A DNA stretch of 64,000 nt from Citrobacter sedlakii NBRC 105722. Its GTDB lineage: Bacteria > Pseudomonadota > Gammaproteobacteria > Enterobacterales > Enterobacteriaceae. Below the pieces are notes generated by a model. It did not search any database and was not told where the DNA came from. It saw only the letters and a list, made by a program, of their open reading frames with translations. Where the stretch lies: NCBI RefSeq assembly GCF_000759835.1, contig NZ_BBNB01000013.1:1-64000 (forward strand), given 5' to 3'. Shown here in pieces: positions 1-8,161 of the stretch (its first letter is position 1; each line of letters opens with the position of its first letter). Made by a program: the position numbers and the translations under genes.

Positions 1-1
1 G

Positions 2-523
2 ATAGGGCTGGCGGGGGGGATTAACCCGTATGGATATGTTGTAAATCCACTAAATTATAGTGATCCACTTGGATTGGCTTGTGTATGTCCCGGGTTGTAC
101 GATTGGTATAAATATAATCGCTCTCAAGGTATAACAGCAATACAAGCGTACCAAGCGATAAAAAATTCTTCACCACTAGATATATTTAATTATGCTCTAC
201 ACAGACAAGGTCTTTCAGGACACAATTATCCAATGAATTTTAAAGAAAAATTCACTGCAGGAAATTATAAATATGAAGTAAGAGCCCATGATGTGAACCC
301 TAATGCTCCGCCAGGAAGCAATTCTGCTAATGGCCCTATATATAGAGTAGGTAGAAGCCAAAGTGGAACAAATCCTGCGACTAATCAAGGATATGGTTGG
401 GAATATGGCTCACATGACGGGAATTGGCATCATACATCAACTTTGAAGCCAAATAGCCCGAATTATAATCCTGGTGCTGCAAATGATACGCATATACCGC
501 TACCTACTAGAGTTGTCCCATGA
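2..523 (+). CDS. Rhs protein C-terminal end with polymorphic toxin tip (5' end outside window)
   Basis: The frame is open from base 2 and starts in the conserved Rhs core end, translating as IGLAGGINPYGYVVNP and then SDPLGLA, the motif that precedes the variable tip of Rhs effectors. The roughly 148 residues after DPLGLA are the predicted toxin domain. It is rich in Asn, Gly, His and Tyr, with a GNYKYEVRAHDVNPNAPPG stretch and a WEYGSHDGNWHH stretch. This resembles the polymorphic toxin type 30 (Ntox30) group from memory, but that assignment is tentative. Rhs proteins are usually delivered by type VI secretion and the tip is released into a neighbouring cell. The stop overlaps the start of the next gene by 4 bases (ATGA), typical of a toxin-immunity pair. 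The codon use is AT-rich, unlike the Rhs core. Confidence 0.85.
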   Translation: MGLAGGINPYGYVVNPLNYSDPLGLACVCPGLYDWYKYNRSQGITAIQAYQAIKNSSPLDIFNYALHRQGLSGHNYPMNFKEKFTAGNYKYEVRAHDVNPNAPPGSNSANGPIYRVGRSQSGTNPATNQGYGWEYGSHDGNWHHTSTLKPNSPNYNPGAANDTHIPLPTRVVP

Positions 524-909
524 GTGAAAAAAATATAATCGATGAGATAAAAGAACATAATTGGAAAGAAAGTTGGTTAGATTTCTCATTTTTTCTTTAC
601 GAAAGAAATCGCCTGATTATTGCAGGAAGTGATGATCTTTCTTACTATCATAATCTGGAAGTAATAATAGACAACCCCTCTTATATTAATGGTGTTATGG
701 ATTGGTCATGTGATCTTAACGAAGAGTTTATTAAATCATCAAATTATACTGAAAATAATTGTAATATGTCAGTACTGGAGTTTTATTCAGACTCTGAATT
801 AAAACTCAAAGTTATTGCAGAAAAAATATCAGTTAATTTTGATGTCGTTTTTTACTATAAAAAAGAAAATTTAAACATTGGTGAGCGATTAGCCTATTGG
901 GTTAAATAA
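520..909 (+). CDS. Probable immunity protein for the Rhs toxin tip
   Basis: This 129-residue acidic protein has no signal peptide or membrane segment. Its ATG overlaps the toxin stop codon by 4 bases. I do not recognise the family by sequence. The immunity role is inferred from position, size, acidity and AT-rich composition, all usual for genes that directly follow an Rhs toxin tip. It would act in the cytoplasm by binding the cognate toxin. A clear terminator hairpin follows within 10 bases, so the toxin-immunity pair ends a transcription unit. Confidence 0.7.
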   Translation: MSEKNIIDEIKEHNWKESWLDFSFFLYERNRLIIAGSDDLSYYHNLEVIIDNPSYINGVMDWSCDLNEEFIKSSNYTENNCNMSVLEFYSDSELKLKVIAEKISVNFDVVFYYKKENLNIGERLAYWVK

Positions 910-914
910 TAATA

Positions 915-946
915 GCCGGAAAGTTCGCTGTACTTTCCGGCGTTTT
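915..946 (+). terminator. Rho-independent terminator after the Rhs immunity gene
   Basis: A perfect 10-bp stem (GCCGGAAAGT paired with ACTTTCCGGC) encloses a 7-base loop and is followed by GTTTT. It starts 6 bases after the immunity stop codon. Confidence 0.8.
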
Positions 947-1156
947 ATCGAATCACTATGCCACGAAGTTATTGAAGGAAAAATTATTGCAATAGATAGA
1001 AAAACCATAAGAGACTACTGTGATAAAGGAAAAGAAAAGGAGTCATCCATATAGTAAGTGAATTTTCAACCGAAAATGGGGTTGTACTGGGAAAGGTGAA
1101 ATCTAACGCTAAAAGTAATGAGATTATGGCTATTCCTGAACTACTAGCAGTTCTAG
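947..1156 (+). pseudogene. Remnant of an ISAs1/H-repeat-type transposase
   Basis: Two adjoining frames together read as an internal piece of the H-repeat (ISAs1-family) transposase that accompanies many rhs loci. The first reads IAIDRKTIRDYCDKGKEKE and ends at TAG near 1052. After a frameshift the second reads VSEFSTENGVVLGKVKSNAK and then SNEIMAIPELLAVL. Both ends of the gene are missing. No terminal inverted repeats were seen. It is a dead fragment lying between two Rhs tips. Confidence 0.75.
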
Positions 1157-1618
1157 GGCCGGGAAGAAAGCGTAAATGAGGGCAACCTTACATACAGGCT
1201 GCGCTTTCCGGGGCAGTATGAAGATGAAGAATCGGGGTTGTGTTATAACCGGTTCCGGTACTATGATTGCGGGATAGGGCAGTACCTGTGTGCGGACCCG
1301 ATAGGACTGGTGGGGGGATTAAATCTTTATCAATATGTGCCTAATCCTCTCAGTTGGATCGATCCGTTGGGTCTTGCAAGGTGTAAACCAACGTCACCAG
1401 GTGCTATGCAAAAGCAGGTTGAACGAGGTCAGGCTCCAAAAGATATAATTCGAGTTGATCGCGGTCATATTCCAGGACAAGAACCTCATGTCCATTATAA
1501 AGATGGAACATCGTCCAATCAGAGTGGCGGTATTCATGATGCCCATAAAGTCACCCCAAACACTAGCAAAAAGGCTATTGATTGGCTTAAAGAGCATGGC
1601 TGGGAGCCCCCTAAATAA
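1157..1618 (+). pseudogene. Displaced Rhs tip (orphan Rhs-CT) with predicted toxin domain
   Basis: From about 1181 the frame reads [19 protein letters not shown], followed by [14 protein letters not shown] and WIDPLGLA. This is the last part of the Rhs core without the rest of the gene or a normal start codon. The tip after DPLGLA is about 78 residues and contains [28 protein letters not shown] and a terminal [11 protein letters not shown]. This resembles the polymorphic toxin type 24 group, recalled rather than searched. Such silent tips are kept downstream of an intact Rhs gene and can recombine into it through the shared core sequence. The open frame begins just after a stop at 1154-1156. 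It is probably not expressed as it stands. Confidence 0.75.
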
Positions 1619-1629
1619 GGATTTTCTGG

Positions 1630-1866
1630 ATGAATGTATATGGTTATGCTTCTGATAATGTTGATCTAATTTCTTTGAATGAAATTACATTGCAAGCATC
1701 AGTTGCTGAGCTAAGTAAATTGGTTGATTTTCTAAAAAATACAATTATTTTAATGGAAAAACATAAAGAAGATTTTGGGCATGAACATTTTAGTGATTTT
1801 TTAAAAAAGTCATCTGAGATTGATGTTGAAATAATAATAAGCAATGCAGATCTTGAATCAAAATAA
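1630..1866 (+). CDS. Probable immunity protein for the displaced Rhs tip
   Basis: This 78-residue acidic protein lies 11 bases after the displaced Rhs tip. Its sequence includes LNEITLQASVAELSKLVDFL and a later DFGHEHFSDF stretch, reminiscent of the Imm32 family from memory. It has no signal peptide. The immunity role is inferred mainly from position. It may still be expressed and protect against related toxins even though the toxin cassette lacks a start. Confidence 0.6.
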   Translation: MNVYGYASDNVDLISLNEITLQASVAELSKLVDFLKNTIILMEKHKEDFGHEHFSDFLKKSSEIDVEIIISNADLESK

Positions 1867-1912
1867 TAAAAAACCGGGAAAGACCCTCAAACCTTCCCAG
1901 CTTTTTATTTAT

Positions 1913-2187
1913 CTAACCCTCGTTCAGCACACTAAATATCCCGTTTTTAATCACCTTAACTATCTGTTTAACATGATAAAGCTGCTCGCGCAGCTCCTAC
2001 ACCTCATTGTTGTCAGCGATGATAGTCAGGTATCCTTTCGAAATCTTCACCGTCACGCCGCACCCGGTCTCAAATCCCGCCTCTTTCAGCCAGTCGCCCT
2101 TAAGGTGCAGGCTGGGGTTGCGTGAATATCCGGTGGGGACTTTGGTTTTACGGTTGGTGTGGGAAATGTCGACATAGCCGCCTTTAA
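1913..2187 (-). pseudogene. symE-like gene with a single in-frame stop
   Basis: Reading the minus strand gives GYVDISHTNRKTKVPTGYSR, then LHLKGDWLKEAGFETG and VTVKISKGYLTI, which matches the SymE/AbrB-like toxin family (TLKGQWLEAAGFATG in the E. coli protein). A TAG codon at 1997-1999 interrupts the frame. The frame then continues with ELREQLYHVKQ to a second stop at 1913-1915. No convincing start codon or ribosome-binding site was found upstream. SymE-like genes are common next to rhs genes in enterics. Confidence 0.7.
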
Positions 2188-2323
2188 GACGGCGTTGGGT
2201 TTAAAAGGATGACTGAAACCGGATTACCAGGGGAACAGGTAATGACAGGTATTGATGAAGGGAGTATGTTGACCGGGCGTAAAAAGTCATCGGTGCCTTC
2301 ATTTTAAATACATGTTCTACTAA

Positions 2324-3127
2324 TTGGAGGTATTACCTTTTATCTGGAGAAAATGGTTTAATAAAAGAGGAATTTGTGTGGTTGGCTATCTACAAATCAG
2401 AAATGCTCGCAAAGGCATCATGAGAGATATTTACAGGATTCAGGGAGAATTTGAGGCTGGCACATTTAAAGGTCCGGCTATCACTGCCTCTGGTCTTATT
2501 CACACCGACCAGGTTCGATATCAGTTCATGAATAATATTCAGGCCTTTTTAGAAGCTCAACTCGAATGTATCAATGGTGGCGGTAAAACAGAAGATAAAA
2601 ATCTAGCACTGCACTACTTAAGAATGGAACAAGAATATCCAGAAAAACAAATAATCTGGTTGCTATCCAAGCAGGCACAGCCAGCAGCATCTGTCGAAAT
2701 AAATTTCATAAAGGGCATGATATCCTATATTGTTAAAAACATTGGGCTAATTGGTGAAATAGCTCAGGTTGCATCCGGAGTAACTCTTCTTTTTGCCGGT
2801 TCACCAACGATGGTAGGTACTGTTGTGGGAGGTTTGCTTATCTTACACGGTGTTAACAATATATTAGAGAATGCTCTGAGTTTATTTTATGGTAATGATA
2901 ATGCTGAGGGGCCTGCAACTTAATTGCATAGAGATGCAACTGAGTATCTAGGATATGACCGGTTTTATAGGAGGTTAGTATTTGCAGGTATTGATCTAGC
3001 TTTATCAGCAACAACTCTATTTGAGGCTGGGTTAGCAGAAGTCCGAATCGGGACTGAGTTAGTGACCGCCCCTTCAGATTATTTCATAATATATCCGCAG
3101 ATTATGAAACAAAATTTAGAACGATGA
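2324..3127 (+). pseudogene. DUF4225-type membrane protein gene split by an in-frame TAA
   Basis: Two open stretches (2324-2923 and 2924-3127) lie in the same frame, separated only by TAA at 2921-2923. The first encodes about 199 residues with a hydrophobic region near residues 130-190 and the sequence GLLILHGVNNILENALSLFY. The second continues with EYLGYDRFYRRLVFAGIDLA. Together they resemble DUF4225 proteins found at enterobacterial rhs loci. The first stretch opens with TTG directly after a stop, so the N-terminus may also be damaged. A sequencing error or true nonsense mutation cannot be told apart here. Confidence 0.6.
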
Positions 3128-3691
3128 GTGTATTTGCTTTATATTTAGAAATATTTACTGACACAGCGATTTTATATTCAGGCACTCAGATTTACATTTT
3201 TTACCAGCAACCAGGTCTGATGAACTCCCATAAGCTCTCTTTTTATTCAATAACCATTAATAGAAAAAGTATATTAATCTAATGTAGGATTTTCACAACC
3301 ACATGTTCCCTTCCTTATAATAGGAATCAACAATGAATAACGATGAACTAATAATAATGATGCGTAGGAATATTTTTCTGAAAAACAGATTAATAACCTA
3401 GATAAGTTACCAGAAAAATAATCAACACCATTATATGATACGGTTGCTGAACCAGCAAGACGCATCCACCATTCTTTATTTTCTAATATTTATTCCTTAT
3501 TATAATTTATCAGTACGCTAATGATATCAAACAAGAATATTATACTTCACCACTGATTTTTCTTTATATTGGTACATCGCACCTTGTATATTCAAAACTT
3601 CATATATTTGCGCCATTACTCCAGGGATATAAGGCAAGAAAAGTCATAAAAGAAACGCAGAGAAAAGTAAAATCTTAGCAGGGTGCAGACA
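3128..3691. other. AT-rich region without a supportable gene
   Basis: This 564-base stretch is strongly AT-rich and holds only short open frames without ribosome-binding sites. I see no RNA gene, repeat or mobile-element end. It is probably decayed rhs-associated cargo. Confidence 0.5.
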
Positions 3692-4078
3692 TTAGATTTT
3701 ATTTAAAAAAAATTTAATGGCTAGTGTTATGAGTTTATATTGCGTAGTCACCGACACATTTCTCAGCTTCCCGGATATATATACAACAAGGTAAATGAAA
3801 AATATACAAGCCAACGATAAAAATAAAAAATCAAGTCTTCTGACCAATACTTCTGTAACAATAAACGGGATATGGAAAAATAGCATGCCGAAAAATATCA
3901 TCAAGGCATCCCGAAGCGCCCTCTTTGCTGAAACATAAATTTCCCTATAAACATCATTTACACAAACTTTAGAATGAGGGTTTTCAGCCTTTACTCTCTT
4001 TTTGAACATACAGAGCTCTTTCGAAGAAAACGCAACCTCTTTTATTTTATCTTTTAGCTTAAACTTTTTAAGTTCCAT
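3692..4078 (-). CDS. Hypothetical small membrane protein
   Basis: This 128-residue protein has a charged, Lys-rich N-terminal half (about residues 1-55) followed by two hydrophobic segments at roughly residues 58-75 and 82-100, and a basic C-terminus. I do not recognise it. The ribosome-binding site is weak (AGAGG about 13 bases from the ATG), and composition is AT-rich like the rest of the rhs region. The coherent amphipathic and membrane pattern over 128 codons makes it a plausible gene, but it could be a remnant. Confidence 0.4.
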   Translation of the reverse strand: MELKKFKLKDKIKEVAFSSKELCMFKKRVKAENPHSKVCVNDVYREIYVSAKRALRDALMIFFGMLFFHIPFIVTEVLVRRLDFLFLSLACIFFIYLVVYISGKLRNVSVTTQYKLITLAIKFFLNKI

Positions 4079-4406
4079 TTATTATTTCAACCTCTGGCAA
4101 TAGTGACTTATTTTACTAATAATGTTCAGAGATGATAGCACACATGATTTCATATTTTGAAAGTAGATTTGACCCAGACCACATAAATTGCGAATATAAG
4201 TCAGTATATCCTCATAAAAGTCCTCAGTTCTGTTCAGCTATGGTTTTCATCATAAAACCCACGAATATAAAAAACTCTACAATTGATACAAGTTATAATT
4301 TATTAGCAAACCTTATAACTACAACAGGAGTAAAAAAAATCTTAGGTAATAAATAAATTACAAACCACAAACGTAAGAGTTAATTACACTGACCACTGAC
4401 TATTTT
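4079..4406. other. AT-rich gap
   Basis: A short open frame (4132-4356) has no ribosome-binding site and no recognisable sequence. Nothing else is evident. Confidence 0.4.
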
Positions 4407-4614
4407 ATGAGTTTAACCGCACTTAAACACAGCCTGCCATTTCAGAATTTCTTTATTCCAACACTGGATAATGAAAATCCCCGGAAGACAGAAGATTGGT
4501 ATGTGGTTAGATATTGATACATTAATCGGCATTAAAGATGCAGAACTGAAAAAACTTTGTTTGGAAAAGCTTTCCTACCGTGATATTGAGCTTGTACAGC
4601 ACACTGAAAGATGA
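4407..4614 (+). pseudogene. Frameshifted remnant of an unidentified small gene
   Basis: One frame starting at ATG 4407 reads MSLTALKHSLPFQNFFIPTL and continues with KTEDWYVVRY before a stop near 4515. A second frame, open at 4501-4614, continues plausibly with WLDIDTLIGIKDAELKKLCL and EKLSYRDIELVQHTER. The two halves look like one soluble protein broken by a frameshift and perhaps an internal deletion. I do not recognise the family. An immunity-type protein of the rhs locus is possible but unproven. Confidence 0.4.
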
Positions 4615-5148
4615 ATGATCTGCCTAACAAGATAGAGTCACAGACACTAACATCAGTCTACCGTCACGTCGTATCTCTGATAAGCAGAGCAGCAATAGGT
4701 ACTCGACTCAACGGAATTTTAATAATCTCTCCTGCCCCTTCTGACTATCGTTCCCTTCCAAATTTATACCCCCCAACATTCCTTAAAAAATCTCTGTATA
4801 AACTTTTGTCGATAATGTCTTTACTCACACGATCGCCACCTCAAAATTACATGAGGTTTATTTTTATGCGTAATAAAAATGAATTCTCAAACGTGAAAAA
4901 TGTGATGTTAATCAACAAAGCAGGCTCTGAGCGCAGTAACAAAATTAAATATCAACAGACTTGTTATTTAATGTTAAATTTGTTAAACACCCATAGTAAC
5001 ATGACGAAATAAATTTAGATGTGATAATCACTGAATGCTGGACGTTATGGCTAAAACCAGGGCAATTAGACAATCACGCGAGAACAATCATTTTTTATTG
5101 GGAATATTCCGAATGCCTCGCGAGATGTTATTAATGCCTGACGGGCAA
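4615..5148. other. Intergenic stretch at the edge of the rhs region
   Basis: The only long open frame (4611-5012) starts on an ATG overlapping the stop of the preceding remnant. Its product has no recognisable features and looks like translated noncoding sequence. No terminator, tRNA or repeat was recognised. Confidence 0.4.
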
Positions 5149-5541
5149 TTAAAGGCTAACTTGTTGATTTAACCTTCTTTGTTGCAAACGATATCCCCCC
5201 TTGCTAGAATCTTCGATAACTTCTGTAGATTCTTTTGATAAAAACCATTGATGGTGCTTTTGCATTTTATCTCGTATAACTTGACCATATTTTTCCAGCG
5301 GAAGAAGTAAGTGTCTAACTTTATAAATTGAAATGCCGCAAAGATCGGCAATTTCCCGTGTAGACAGACCTTCAGCACTATGATCTTTTAATAGTTCAAG
5401 AATAAAAACTTGCTCGGGAACCCTGACCGTAGCAAAGCTGCTTATTCCCATTTCCGCCGCTATCATCTGCAGAGTGTTACACGGTGCGCTATACCGTACG
5501 GGTAACGCACCTGAAGGGTAAGAACTCAGCGAGAGTTTCAT
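5149..5541 (-). CDS. PapI/FaeA-like DNA-binding regulator
   Basis: The chosen start at 5541 has an AGGAGG 8 bases upstream; a longer frame from 5586 lacks one. The 130-residue product carries a winged-helix domain in its middle (EQVFILELLKDHSAEGLSTR, then EIADLCGISIYKVRHLLLPL and a QWFLSK end) that resembles PapI/FaeA regulators of fimbrial operons. PapI itself is about 77 residues; this protein has an extra N-terminal arm of about 45 residues. It is transcribed away from the MarT-like gene. A fimbrial operon lies 15 kb away on the same strand, so a regulatory link is possible but only inferred. Confidence 0.7.
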   Translation of the reverse strand: MKLSLSSYPSGALPVRYSAPCNTLQMIAAEMGISSFATVRVPEQVFILELLKDHSAEGLSTREIADLCGISIYKVRHLLLPLEKYGQVIRDKMQKHHQWFLSKESTEVIEDSSKGGYRLQQRRLNQQVSL

Positions 5542-5712
5542 GGCACAGCCTCCTGGGTTACAAAGGAGTGCCCAGTATGCATTCACACCCGTTTAACTAG
5601 CAACATTAGCTGCAAATGATCATGAAAAAAGGTTTTTTATCTAACATTCACGTTGTTTTATTTTAAAAAACCTGCATGTTAGAGAAAAGCAGGGCTTAGC
5701 GCGGAGAGGAAC

Positions 5713-6441
5713 ATGAGGTTCGACATAGAGGGATTTATCACTTTTGATACCGAGGATGCGTCTCTCGTTAACCTGTTGACCGGTGATTGTATTGAATTAT
5801 CTCAAACATCGACACGGCTTCTGGCGGAGTTGCTTAATCATCGCGGCGATATCCTCTCGCGCAATGAAATTTTCCAGTCTGTTTTCGATAAATATGGCGC
5901 CCGGGCGTCCAACAGCAATTTGAATCAGTATATTTCAACACTGCGCAGAAACCTGAACGATTTAGGCGTTGAAAAGGAAATCATCGTCACGGTGCCGCGT
6001 ATAGGTTTTAAAATAGCGGAAGATGCGATCATCAATAACGATCGCGAGTATCGAACGCCCTTTCTTGAAGAAAAAGAACCTGAACCAGAACTGACTGAAG
6101 TACACCACTCGTTCCATCAGATGATTACCCGCGTTATCGCGCTGGCGATGGCCCTTTTGCTGCTGATCATAAAACCTGGCGCATACAAATCTGAACCCGA
6201 CTTACATAAAATGGTTAAAGGTCAGTGTGTTATTTTTTCGTCTACGTCCTTGTCGTTGATGGATGTTAAAAACAGCTTTGACTTAACGCCGCAAGTCCTC
6301 GATTGTTCGAAGGCTAAAGAATTGTACGTTTACAAACAGCAGGTAACAGGCACCCTGGGTAATATTATGCAACTACTCCTCATTAAGTGTGACAACCGTG
6401 GTTGCGTAAGTTTTTATTACAGAGAAAAAAATAATGCCTAA
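5713..6441 (+). CDS. Membrane-anchored winged-helix regulator (ToxR/CadC/MarT type)
   Basis: This 242-residue protein has an N-terminal OmpR-type winged helix without a receiver domain (about residues 20-102, including LSRNEIFQSVF, STLRRNL and VTVPRIGFKI), an acidic linker, one membrane segment at about 139-154, and a periplasmic tail of about 85 residues with a few cysteines. This layout is that of ToxR, CadC and MarT, which bind promoters while tethered in the inner membrane. GGAGAGG lies just upstream of the ATG. It overlaps the next gene by 8 bases, as in marT-fidL and yqeI-yqeJ pairs. The target is unknown. Confidence 0.75.
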   Translation: MRFDIEGFITFDTEDASLVNLLTGDCIELSQTSTRLLAELLNHRGDILSRNEIFQSVFDKYGARASNSNLNQYISTLRRNLNDLGVEKEIIVTVPRIGFKIAEDAIINNDREYRTPFLEEKEPEPELTEVHHSFHQMITRVIALAMALLLLIIKPGAYKSEPDLHKMVKGQCVIFSSTSLSLMDVKNSFDLTPQVLDCSKAKELYVYKQQVTGTLGNIMQLLLIKCDNRGCVSFYYREKNNA

Positions 6442-6901
6442 GCGAATTATTTTACTTTTTATCAGTATCGTTGTGTTGTTTATCGGCGCAGTTTACGGTT
6501 TCACCCGCCCCCCGGCCTTTTCATGCAAGTCACAATTTTCGATTGTACAAAACATCAACAATGATACCATCCGTAGTGAAGGATTGATTTTTGCCAATCT
6601 CACAGATGACACGTTTCTGGTCAGCATTGACGGTTTGTTGGTCCATAATAAACAAAAGTATTTAATCTCGCGCACGCTCAAAATGAAATACCAGCCGTAC
6701 AACGCCAGTGCGCATTTGTACAAAATAACCCGTGTGCAAATAGTTCGCGACAACACTGACAATGTTGATGATGAGATAGCTAATAGTTTACTGTTTGGCA
6801 AAGGGCCGGACGAAAAAATTATTTTTCTTAAAAAGCTCAATAACAATGTAATATTATTTGGTAACCACGCATTTCCGCAGTATGGTTGCAAACGAGATTA
6901 A
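6434..6901 (+). CDS. FidL-like inner-membrane partner protein
   Basis: This 155-residue protein has one N-terminal membrane segment (about residues 4-23), then a periplasmic domain with a Cys near residue 31 and another near the C-terminus (QYGCKRD). Small single-pass proteins directly after a MarT/ToxR-like regulator are the FidL-like family and are thought to act with the regulator. The 8-base overlap with the upstream gene supports co-translation. No catalytic motif is visible. Confidence 0.65.
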   Translation: MPKRIILLFISIVVLFIGAVYGFTRPPAFSCKSQFSIVQNINNDTIRSEGLIFANLTDDTFLVSIDGLLVHNKQKYLISRTLKMKYQPYNASAHLYKITRVQIVRDNTDNVDDEIANSLLFGKGPDEKIIFLKKLNNNVILFGNHAFPQYGCKRD

Positions 6902-6952
6902 TTTGTGTGGTTTTCTTTCACGAAGCACAGCATATGTTAACTTTCTCATATC

Positions 6953-8125
6953 ATGAATATAAACTTAATCGAATCTCTGGCTTGTATTTCAAAAATAATA
7001 GACATGATCAATCCCAGACTCAACCTGCATCATGTCAGAACGGCCTACATCGCCTGGCATTTAGCCAGGGAGTCGCAGTTTACCCCCGCGCAGTGTCGCA
7101 AGACCCTGCTGGCGGCGCTACTGCACGATATTGGCGGTCTGAATGAAGAGTCGCGCCTTCAACCGCTTAGCTACTATGACAATGAGCTCAATAACCATGC
7201 CGCGGTGGGCGCCGAACTGCTGGCCAGCGTGCCGTTATTGAACCCGTTAAGCCCTATTGTGCGCTACCATCACACCCGCTGGGATAATGGCCAGGGAGCA
7301 ATGGTCAACGGGTCTAAAGTCCCAAAGGAAAGCCATGTGATCTACCTGGCGGATCGGATAGACGTTTTAATCGCGCGCTACCGCGCTAACGATATAATAT
7401 CGGTCAAAGACGAAATTATTAATATTATTGCGGGCGGCGACAATCTTTTATATAAACCTGAATATATCTGCGCCTTCAGAAAAATAGCAAATTGTGAGCA
7501 TTTTTGGTTAAAAATCAAATCGACAGACTTTGACGATTATATTAAAGATATTCCCCGGATTCATAACGACTCCGTCTCCTTGCATAATTTTCGTGACATC
7601 GCTGGCATGCTGGCGTTTATTATTGATGGGTTTAGCCAGCATGGCGTTCAGCATTCGCTGGTCGTGGGACGCATATCGGGTTATCTCGCCAAAGAGATGG
7701 GGATTACTCCAGTACAATGCCTGAAGATTGAAATTGGCGGTTTGCTGCACAATCTGACGTCCCTGACGTGCGGCTCAGCGCCAGCGCATACCGGTGATGA
7801 AAATGTGGTCTGGGATGAGCTTTACCCCATTGAAGCGATCAGAGATATCGCGGGCTGGTGCCACACGCATAAGACGGTAACGGCAAGATCCGCCGCGCCG
7901 CCAGAAGCCATGATTCTGCGGGCCAGCATCTGGCTGGCGTCATTGCTTCAGGGCGTAACCCTGTCGAGTGAATTCAAAGCGCGCGTAGGAGAAACGGCGG
8001 AAATCGCCCCGGAACTGGCAGGGATCGTGCAACAGCACAGTACGGTGTTGTTGCAAATCTTTCAGGAGTCGGTCAAAGAAAGGCGCGCATTAGTGCAAAG
8101 AATCAACCAGTTAAGTCTAACGTAA
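6953..8125 (+). CDS. Tandem HD-domain protein, degenerate HD-GYP type
   Basis: In this 390-residue cytoplasmic protein the first domain has the metal-binding pattern of HD phosphohydrolases: HD at 58-59, His 82, His-His at 106-107 and Asp 111. The GYP signature is not conserved (WDNGQG in place of a GYP loop), so c-di-GMP hydrolysis is uncertain. A second HD-like half (about residues 200-390) keeps only fragments (QHSLVVGRISGYLAKEMG, GLLHNL with Asn in place of Asp) and looks inactive. The ribosome-binding site before 6953 is weak, so a start at 7004 is possible. It ends in a shared terminator with the converging synthase cluster. A role in signalling for surface structures is plausible but unproven. 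Confidence 0.65.
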   Translation: MNINLIESLACISKIIDMINPRLNLHHVRTAYIAWHLARESQFTPAQCRKTLLAALLHDIGGLNEESRLQPLSYYDNELNNHAAVGAELLASVPLLNPLSPIVRYHHTRWDNGQGAMVNGSKVPKESHVIYLADRIDVLIARYRANDIISVKDEIINIIAGGDNLLYKPEYICAFRKIANCEHFWLKIKSTDFDDYIKDIPRIHNDSVSLHNFRDIAGMLAFIIDGFSQHGVQHSLVVGRISGYLAKEMGITPVQCLKIEIGGLLHNLTSLTCGSAPAHTGDENVVWDELYPIEAIRDIAGWCHTHKTVTARSAAPPEAMILRASIWLASLLQGVTLSSEFKARVGETAEIAPELAGIVQQHSTVLLQIFQESVKERRALVQRINQLSLT

Positions 8126-8154
8126 ACCGCGAGAAGCCTCACTTCTCGCGGTTT
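8124..8154. terminator. Bidirectional terminator between the HD gene and the ketoreductase gene
   Basis: A perfect 13-bp stem (AAACCGCGAGAAG and CTTCTCGCGGTTT) with a 5-base loop sits between two converging genes. A- and T-rich ends on both sides allow function in both directions. Confidence 0.85.
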
Positions 8155-8161
8155 TCGATCA

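Noticed and set aside
1844-2125. 93-codon plus-strand open frame
   Set aside because: It is the antisense of the symE-like sequence, which explains the bases better.
3274-3465. 63-codon minus-strand open frame
   Set aside because: Too short, AT-rich chance frame without start signals.
4132-4356. 74-codon open frame
   Set aside because: No ribosome-binding site or homology signal in an AT-rich gap.
4611-5012. 133-codon open frame overlapping a remnant stop
   Set aside because: No ribosome-binding site, no recognisable sequence and a composition like translated noncoding DNA.
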